Made by a program: the position numbers and the translations under genes
The notes under the pieces: model-generated
The model's input: only the letters and a program-made list of their open reading frames with translations
Databases searched by the model: none
Told to the model about the DNA's origin: nothing
NCBI GenBank assembly: GCA_019746355.1
Contig: JAIESC010000066.1
Coordinates: forward strand, 1-20,211
Direction: 5' to 3'
DNA from: Xanthobacteraceae bacterium
GTDB lineage: Bacteria; Pseudomonadota; Alphaproteobacteria; Rhizobiales; Xanthobacteraceae
Length of the DNA stretch: 20,211 bases
Part shown: piece by piece, positions 16,075 to 20,211 of the stretch
Layout of the letters: each line of letters starts with the position of its first letter
Position numbering within the stretch: position 1 is the first letter of the stretch

Positions 16075-16334
16075 AACGGCGCGGCGGCAGACGCGGAAGA
16101 AGCAAGGCTCAAGGCGGGCGGCGCGGCCGGTTGCTGCGCGACGGTGGCCCGCGCCGGGATCGCGGCGGTGAAGCCGGTGGACGCGGGGTTGTAGGCGTCG
16201 ATCAGATAGGTGGTGACCAGCAGCGCCACAATGACGGTGATCGAGCCGAAGATCGCGAGTACTCGCAGCCCATCCTCGCCTCGATCGTAGTTGGGATAGA
16301 GGAGGTCATCGTTACGCGAACGATAGTCGGTCAT
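16071..16334 (-). CDS. small single-pass membrane protein, function unknown
   Basis: 87 residues starting MTDYRSRNDDLLYPNYDRGEDG, then one hydrophobic helix (about 23-46, VLAIFGSITVIVALLVTTYLIDAY), then an Ala/Pro-rich tail. The charged and tyrosine-rich N-terminal part would be cytoplasmic and the tail periplasmic by the positive-inside rule, though charges are balanced. I recognise no family. Its stop codon overlaps the phoD stop on the other strand within CTAG (16071-16074). The chosen ATG is the first that gives a compact N-terminus; an upstream in-frame extension to 16469 is possible but has no supporting features. Confidence 0.65.
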   Translation of the reverse strand: MTDYRSRNDDLLYPNYDRGEDGLRVLAIFGSITVIVALLVTTYLIDAYNPASTGFTAAIPARATVAQQPAAPPALSLASSASAAAPF

Positions 16335-16499
16335 GGAAGCACCCGCTTTCCGGAGACAAGCCCGGCTGACGCGTTTCGTTCCACTCCACTCCCGCGCCTG
16401 ACGCCGAACCCGCGCGGTTACCTCACGATTCGACCGCATGGGGCCGGCGCCGGCCAGCCCAAGGCACATCCGGCCGGGCGGATTACCGTGGACAACCCG

Positions 16500-16517
16500 G
16501 AAACCTTCGAAGATTTC
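16500..16517. repeat. imperfect 18-bp palindrome in the gap between small membrane protein and DUF3830 genes
   Basis: GAAACCTTCGAAGATTTC is palindromic at 16 of 18 positions. It lies in the 240-bp stretch 16335-16574, downstream of the DUF3830 gene and upstream of the small membrane protein gene on the minus strand. A CCGCG/CGCGG hairpin follows the DUF3830 stop at about 16540-16556. Either could be a weak terminator or an operator; nothing else is seen in this gap. Confidence 0.3.
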
Positions 16518-16574
16518 TTGGGGTAACTGCGGCCCAATTGCCGCGGATTTTCGCGGAAATAGGCGAAAGCCGGC

Positions 16575-16988
16575 TCAGGCCGCCTCGATGCGGATCGGCT
16601 GCGCGCCCTCCCAGAGCGTCATCTTGCCGAGCTTCGGCAGGTCGTCGAGCGCTGACGTGATGGTTATGAAATGGTTACCGGCAAGCTGGCCCATCTTGCT
16701 CGCGAAGTGCACGCCGCCATAGGCCAGCAGGATCTCGGTCTCGCTGATGCCGCCCGGGTAAAGCAGCATGTGGCCGGGCGCGGGATAGCTGGTCTGGTTC
16801 TCCGCCGGCACGCCGAGGTTGGTGTCGCCGAGCGGGATCCACACCGCCTCGCCGCTCCAGCGCACATGGATGACGCGCTCCGTGTACGGCAGCAGGCGGC
16901 GGAAGATGTCGCAGGTCTTGGGCGCGAGCGCGGTCTCGAACCGGGCGTCGAAGGTGAAGGGGCCGGCGGTGATGCGGAGGTTGCTCAT
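16575..16988 (-). CDS. DUF3830 family protein (cyclophilin-like fold)
   Basis: 137-residue cytoplasmic protein. Features typical of DUF3830 are the opening ITAGPFTFDARFE, the APKTCDIFRRLLPY segment resembling the cyclophilin-like core, HVRWSGEAVWIPLGD, TSYPAPGHMLLYPGG, SETEILLAYGG and the conserved SKMGQLAGNHF. Proteins of this family often lie beside amidohydrolase, allantoin or pyrimidine-type catabolic genes, but no such neighbour is present here. A biochemical function is not known. The gene stands alone on the minus strand, with a divergent HdeA-like pseudogene upstream. Confidence 0.8.
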   Translation of the reverse strand: MSNLRITAGPFTFDARFETALAPKTCDIFRRLLPYTERVIHVRWSGEAVWIPLGDTNLGVPAENQTSYPAPGHMLLYPGGISETEILLAYGGVHFASKMGQLAGNHFITITSALDDLPKLGKMTLWEGAQPIRIEAA

Positions 16989-17161
16989 CGAGGATCCATA
17001 ATTGGGAATGACGCCGCGACACTAGGCCAATTTGCGCGTCCTGTACGCGGAAAAATCAGTCAGGGCGACCTTCCCGGTTTATCGCTCAGCGCATCGGGCG
17101 TAAAATGGCGCCATGGACGTGCCGTGCGTCCGGCCTGCGTGTTTGCATGGAGTATCCGCCG

Positions 17162-17607
17162 ATGAAGTGCATGGTCCGCGCCGGGTTTGCCGCCGCAGCG
17201 CTTGCGGCGTTTCTCCCGGCCCCCGCGCAGGCGCAAAAACAGTTCGGCGCGGCGAACGTGCTGTGCAGCCAGTACATCAAGGCGGCGCGATCGAGCGACA
17301 TCCTCTACCATCAGGCGTCGAACTGGCTCCTCGGCTATGTCAGCCGCATGAACGCGGCGATGGCGGCGTCGAACGCGGCCGCGGTGGTCAACCTGCCAAC
17401 GACCAGGTGCTGAAATCGGCGCTCGACTACTGCACGGCGAACCCCGGCGCGACCATCGCCGCTGCCGCGGGCCAGTGGTACGCGCAGATGCCGAAGCAGG
17501 CCGAGCCGCCGCAACAGGCGCAGGCGCCGGCGCCGTCCAAGGAAGACAACTGGATCAGGCTCAATCTCGAGGCGCCGGCACGCAAGCCGCTGCTCGACCG
17601 GCGGTAA
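17162..17607 (+). pseudogene. HdeA-like small exported protein, broken by an apparent one-base deletion
   Basis: From the ATG at 17162 (GGAG 9 nt upstream) the reading gives a signal peptide (about 1-25, ending AQAQ), then LCSQYIKAARSSDILYHQAS and WLLGYVSRMNAAMAASNAAA, and stops at 17413. The next frame continues without a break in sense as NDQVLKSALDYCTANPGATI and an Ala/Pro-rich tail, ending at 17607. Adding one base near 17396-17398 (reading CTG CCN AAC GAC CAG) joins them into about 148 residues with two cysteines, as in small HdeA/HdeB-like rhizobial proteins thought to be periplasmic acid-stress chaperones. The family call is by resemblance only. Both halves keep coding character, so the lesion is recent or a sequencing error. 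No slippery sequence suggests programmed frameshifting. Confidence 0.75.
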
Positions 17608-17612
17608 GGGAT

Positions 17613-17695
17613 ACTGGATGCCCCGCCTTCGCGGGGCATGACACCTGGTGGCCACTTTCACGGCCGTCATCGCCCGCGAAGGCGGGCGATCCAGT
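17613..17695. repeat. inverted pair of REP-like hairpins (BIME-like)
   Basis: Unit 1 (17613-17642) has stem ATGCCCCGC/GCGGGGCAT around CTTC. Unit 2 (17666-17695) has stem ATCGCCCGC/GCGGGCGAT around GAAG. Unit 2 is the reverse complement of unit 1 at about 26 of 30 positions; both carry the ACTGGAT...ATGAC framework. The spacer is 23 bp. The sequence differs from the REP copies beside the RAYT gene, so this is another family. The pair lies between the broken HdeA-like gene and the 3' end of the lacI-type gene and may end both transcripts. Confidence 0.85.
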
Positions 17696-17724
17696 CTCAC
17701 AGCGCGATCGCGGAAAGGCAGACG

Positions 17725-18765
17725 TTAACCGGCGGTCTTCCGTGGCGCCGCGGTCGATCTGCGCTCGATCAGCTCCGGCCGCAGCAAAGTGTCTGCCGCG
17801 ATCTCCTGGCCATTCATCCGCGCGAGCAGCACGCGCGCCGCCTCGATGCCCATCTCGCGCTGGCGGATGCGGACGGTGGTGAGCGGCGGGCTCACCATGT
17901 CCATGAACGGCGCGTCGTTGTAGCCGGTGATCGACATCTCGGCGGGGCAGGTGACGTTGCGCGCGGCGAGCGCGTCGTAGCAGCCGAGCGCGATGAGGTC
18001 GTTGGCGGCGACGATCGCCGTGGTCTCGGGCGCCTGCGCGATGAGCCGCAGGCATGCGGCAGCGCCGGCCTCGCGCGTGAAGGCTTCGGCTTGGATGACG
18101 ACGGGCTTCCGCCCGCGCGCGTGCTCGGCCATCGCCATCTGAAAGCCGCGCTGGCGCATCGCGCCGGTCGAAAGCCACGCAGGCCCTGCGATGTGCGCGA
18201 TCCGCCGGTGACCGAGCGCCGCGAGGTGAGTGACGGCAAGCCCGATGCCGCGGATATCGTCGTTGATGACCGCCGGCGCGCGGCCTGAGTCGTCGGTGCG
18301 GTTCATCAGCACGATCGGTGCGCGCGTGTCCGGCCGCTCGGTCAGCACCGGATCGGCCAAGGTCGCCGAGGCGATGATCAGGCCGTCGACCTGCCGCTCG
18401 GTCATGCTTGCGAGAATGCGCCGCTGCCGCTCCGGATCGTTGGCCGAGTTGGCCACGATCGTCATGTAGCCCTCGCGCAAGAGCGTCGCCTCGATGCCCT
18501 CCAGGATCGGCGGGAACAGGAGGCTTGCAATGTCCGGCACGATGACGCCGACCACGTAGGAGCGCCGGGTCCGCAGGCTCGAGGCCAGCGTGTTGGTGCG
18601 GTAGCCGAGCCGTTGCGCGGTTTCGAGGATGCGCGCGGCGATCTGCGGATTGACCCGGTGCCGGGTGCCGGGCTTCAGCGCCCGCGACACGGTCGAGAAG
18701 TGCACCCCGGCCGCTGCGGCGACCTGCTTGATGGTGACCGGACCGCTCCGCACGGAACCCTTCAT
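17725..18765 (-). CDS. LacI-family transcriptional repressor
   Basis: 346-residue DNA-binding regulator. The N-terminal helix-turn-helix VTIKQVAAAAGVHFSTVSRAL (10-30) and hinge region (to about 65) are canonical, and the rest is a periplasmic-binding-protein-like effector domain starting YVVGVIVPDIASLLFPPI (70-87), with NDDIRG and ANDLIALGCYDAL typical of LacI/PurR members. GAGGGA precedes the ATG. The gene is divergent from the CMD-family gene, and the 153-bp gap holds two matching LacI-type operators, so it most likely represses that gene and itself, with release by a small catabolite that cannot be named from sequence. Confidence 0.93.
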   Translation of the reverse strand: MKGSVRSGPVTIKQVAAAAGVHFSTVSRALKPGTRHRVNPQIAARILETAQRLGYRTNTLASSLRTRRSYVVGVIVPDIASLLFPPILEGIEATLLREGYMTIVANSANDPERQRRILASMTERQVDGLIIASATLADPVLTERPDTRAPIVLMNRTDDSGRAPAVINDDIRGIGLAVTHLAALGHRRIAHIAGPAWLSTGAMRQRGFQMAMAEHARGRKPVVIQAEAFTREAGAAACLRLIAQAPETTAIVAANDLIALGCYDALAARNVTCPAEMSITGYNDAPFMDMVSPPLTTVRIRQREMGIEAARVLLARMNGQEIAADTLLRPELIERRSTAAPRKTAG

Positions 18766-18811
18766 GGACGTTGGTCCCTCAATGCCCTGCCGCCGCGAAC
18801 AGCCTGATTTG

Positions 18812-18823
18812 GCAAACGATTGC
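18812..18823. promoter_or_regulatory. LacI-type operator, secondary site
   Basis: GCAAACGATTGC matches the core of the main operator at 11 of 12 positions. It lies 47-58 bp upstream of the repressor start codon, suited to autoregulation. Centre-to-centre distance to the main operator is 77 bp. Confidence 0.6.
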
Positions 18824-18886
18824 AGCGCCGGAAGTTCGTTATATTTGTTGAAATGCGGCGTCTAGACTATCGCGGCAAGCCGCTAT

Positions 18887-18902
18887 ATGCAAACGTTTGC
18901 AT
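18887..18902. promoter_or_regulatory. LacI-type operator, main site
   Basis: ATGCAAACGTTTGCAT is a perfect 16-bp palindrome with the central CG and AAACGTTT core characteristic of LacI/PurR/GalR-family sites. It ends 16 bp before the ATG of the CMD-family gene, just ahead of the AGGAGGA ribosome-binding site, so bound repressor would block initiation or early elongation. Confidence 0.85.
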
Positions 18903-18918
18903 AACAGGAGGAAGCGCC

Positions 18919-19572
18919 ATGGCACCCCGCATCAGCTACGTCGACCCCGCAACCATGAAGGACAAGGCCATGCTCGACGAGCTCGACCGCTGCCGCCGCG
19001 AGGGCACGCCGCGGCCGGAGAGCCAGGCGATCCGCGCGCACGTGCCGAAGGCGTTCTGGTCGTTCGCCAACACCTGGCGCGACGTGTTCCACACCGGCGT
19101 CGCCGACCACAACATCAAGGAGCTGTGCCGGCTCTACGTGTCGCGCTCAGTGCTGTGCGAGTTCTGCGGCAACCAGCGCTCGATCAAGGCCGGCAAGGCG
19201 GGCGCGGTCGAGGCGGACTATCTCGACCTGATCAATTTCGAGACCTCCACCCGCTACGACGACAGGCAGAAGGCCGCGCTCGCTTACGCCGAGTGCATCA
19301 CCTGGGACCTGCCGTCGACCGACGCGCTGTGGGCGCGGCTGCACAAGCACTTCACCGAGCCGGAGTTGGTCGAGATCGGCTACTTCATCGCCATCACCAT
19401 GGGTCAGCAGCGCTGGCTGCGGACGCTCGACATCGAGCATCACCAGATCCTTGCCGGCACCGACGGCTCGATGGCGCCGGGCTTCGAGGACATGGACGCG
19501 CTGAAGCGCTCCAAGGCCGATCCCAGCTACTGGGCGAAGAAGAAGCCCACGCCGAATTCGTCGGCCGCCTGA
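18919..19572 (+). CDS. carboxymuconolactone decarboxylase/AhpD-like family protein
   Basis: 217 residues from the ATG at 18919, preceded by AGGAGGA 7 nt upstream; the frame reaches back to 18820 but crosses the operator. The all-helical AhpD-like fold is indicated by KELCRLYVSRSVLCEFCGNQRS with a CxxC pair at C80/C83, and by DDRQKAALAYAECI later. In AhpD the second cysteine is followed four residues later by a catalytic histidine; here that position is Arg. It may be a thiol-dependent peroxidase or reductase, or a decarboxylase-like enzyme of a catabolic pathway. Control by the divergent LacI-type repressor and the nitronate monooxygenase-like gene downstream favour a catabolic role. Confidence 0.8.
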   Translation: MAPRISYVDPATMKDKAMLDELDRCRREGTPRPESQAIRAHVPKAFWSFANTWRDVFHTGVADHNIKELCRLYVSRSVLCEFCGNQRSIKAGKAGAVEADYLDLINFETSTRYDDRQKAALAYAECITWDLPSTDALWARLHKHFTEPELVEIGYFIAITMGQQRWLRTLDIEHHQILAGTDGSMAPGFEDMDALKRSKADPSYWAKKKPTPNSSAA

Positions 19573-19580
19573 CCACCGGC

Positions 19581-19684
19581 GTCATTCCGGGACGCCGCGA
19601 AGCGGCGGGCCCGGAATCCAGTTCCGCCGGGAATCTTTGCTCGACGGGGTTCCGGGTTCGCGCCTTTCGGCGCGCCGGAATGAC
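19581..19684. repeat. 104-bp palindromic repeat element with 10-bp terminal inverted repeats
   Basis: GTCATTCCGG (19581-19590) and CCGGAATGAC (19675-19684) are perfect terminal inverted repeats. Inside are two hairpins: CGCCGC/GCGGCG (19593-19598, 19602-19607) nested in ATTCCGGG/CCCGGAAT (19584-19591, 19610-19617), and CGCGCC/GGCGCG (19659-19664, 19669-19674) nested in TTCCGG/CCGGAA. It fits a non-coding dispersed palindromic element (REP pair or MITE-like). It lies between the CMD-family gene and the nitronate monooxygenase gene and may attenuate read-through. Confidence 0.8.
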
Positions 19685-19740
19685 TGCAAATTAACAGGCC
19701 TGCACCAGGCGGGCCGCATCATTTTCGGGGGAGAAACGCC

Positions 19741-20211
19741 ATGATACGCACGCCGGTCTGTGACCTGTTGGACATCGAGCACCCGATCGCGCTCGGCGGC
19801 ATGGGTTCGGCCACTTCGCCGGAGCTGGTCGCCGCGGTGTCAAAGGCGGGTGGGCTTGGCGCGCTCGGCTGCCACTATCTGACGCCGCAGCAGATCGAGG
19901 AACGCGCCGGCGCGATCCGCCGCGAGACCAACAAGCCGTTCGGCCTGAACTTCCTGCTGTTCGACACCCGCGAGGACAGCTTCGCCACGGCGCTGAAGCT
20001 GCGCCCGTCGGTCATGCAGTTCGCCTGGGCGAGGCCCGACCAGGACCTCAAGGCGTTCTTCGACCGCGCCCACGAGGCCGGCAGCAAGGTGACGCATATG
20101 GCCGGTGCCGTGTCCGAGGCGGTGCGCGCGGCGGAAGCCGGCGCCGACGTCATCATCGCCCAGGGCACCGAGGGCGGCGGCCATGTCGGCTTCATGGCGA
20201 GCATGCCGCTG
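19741..20211 (+). CDS. nitronate monooxygenase (2-nitropropane dioxygenase) family protein, 5' part
   Basis: 157 codons are present and the gene runs off the window. It starts at ATG 19741 after GGGGGAGAAACGCC. The (beta/alpha)8 FMN-binding barrel is indicated by HPIALGGMGSATSPELVAAV (14-33), the AVSKAGGLGALG turn (32-43), PFGLNFLLF (66-74), and AQGTEGGGHVG (140-150), the signature of the nitronate monooxygenase/FabK superfamily. Members oxidise alkyl nitronates or reduce enoyl thioesters; which applies cannot be told from this half. It is 168 bp behind the CMD-family gene on the same strand with a palindromic repeat in between, so co-transcription is possible but not certain. Confidence 0.88.
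   Translation, partial: MIRTPVCDLLDIEHPIALGGMGSATSPELVAAVSKAGGLGALGCHYLTPQQIEERAGAIRRETNKPFGLNFLLFDTREDSFATALKLRPSVMQFAWARPDQDLKAFFDRAHEAGSKVTHMAGAVSEAVRAAEAGADVIIAQGTEGGGHVGFMASMPL

Noticed and set aside
17613..17695. Possible CRISPR-like repeat
   Set aside because: There are only two units, in inverted orientation, with no regular spacer series and no cas gene.

Overview
The window is a stretch of GC-rich chromosome that looks like an alphaproteobacterium of the order Hyphomicrobiales/Rhizobiales (Bradyrhizobium, Rhodopseudomonas or Xanthobacteraceae type). This is an inference from the rpsD/murI pair, an IalB-family protein, several dispersed palindromic repeat families and the general codon use; no rRNA, tRNA or CRISPR array is visible.

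Layout. 1-1049: the first codons of rpsD and the glutamate racemase gene murI, both on the minus strand, separated by a palindrome-rich rpsD leader. 1245-3610: a two-gene unit encoding a Tat-exported thiamine-diphosphate enzyme and a small periplasmic cytochrome c. 3610-4294: a complete REPtron, i.e. a REP-associated tyrosine transposase (RAYT) gene flanked by inverted copies of its REP sequence, lodged directly against the cytochrome stop codon. 4323-7230 (minus): a siderophore-type TonB-dependent receptor preceded, after a long leader, by a clear cobalamin riboswitch. 7345-10532 (minus): a Fiu/PiuA-like TonB-dependent receptor and a PiuC/YbiX-type Fe(II) dioxygenase. 10763-13743 (plus): a short PepSY membrane protein followed by exbB-exbD-tonB. 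The block 4323-13743 therefore holds two outer-membrane receptors, the energising complex that drives them, a candidate inner-membrane reductase and a siderophore-linked hydroxylase.

13751-16988: an IalB-family exported protein (minus), a Tat-exported PhoD-type phosphatase (plus), an 87-residue one-helix membrane protein (minus) whose stop overlaps the phoD stop, and a DUF3830 cyclophilin-like protein (minus). 17162-17607: a small exported HdeA-like gene broken by what looks like one missing base. 17613-17695: an inverted pair of REP-like hairpins. 17725-20211: a LacI-family repressor gene divergent from a carboxymuconolactone-decarboxylase/AhpD-like gene, with two matching LacI-type operators in the gap, a 104-bp palindromic repeat, and the 5' part of a nitronate monooxygenase gene that runs off the end.

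The most promising points for follow-up are the exported ThDP enzyme/cytochrome c pair (a possible periplasmic 2-oxoacid or acyloin oxidation system), the cobalamin riboswitch controlling a siderophore-like receptor, and the intact REPtron.
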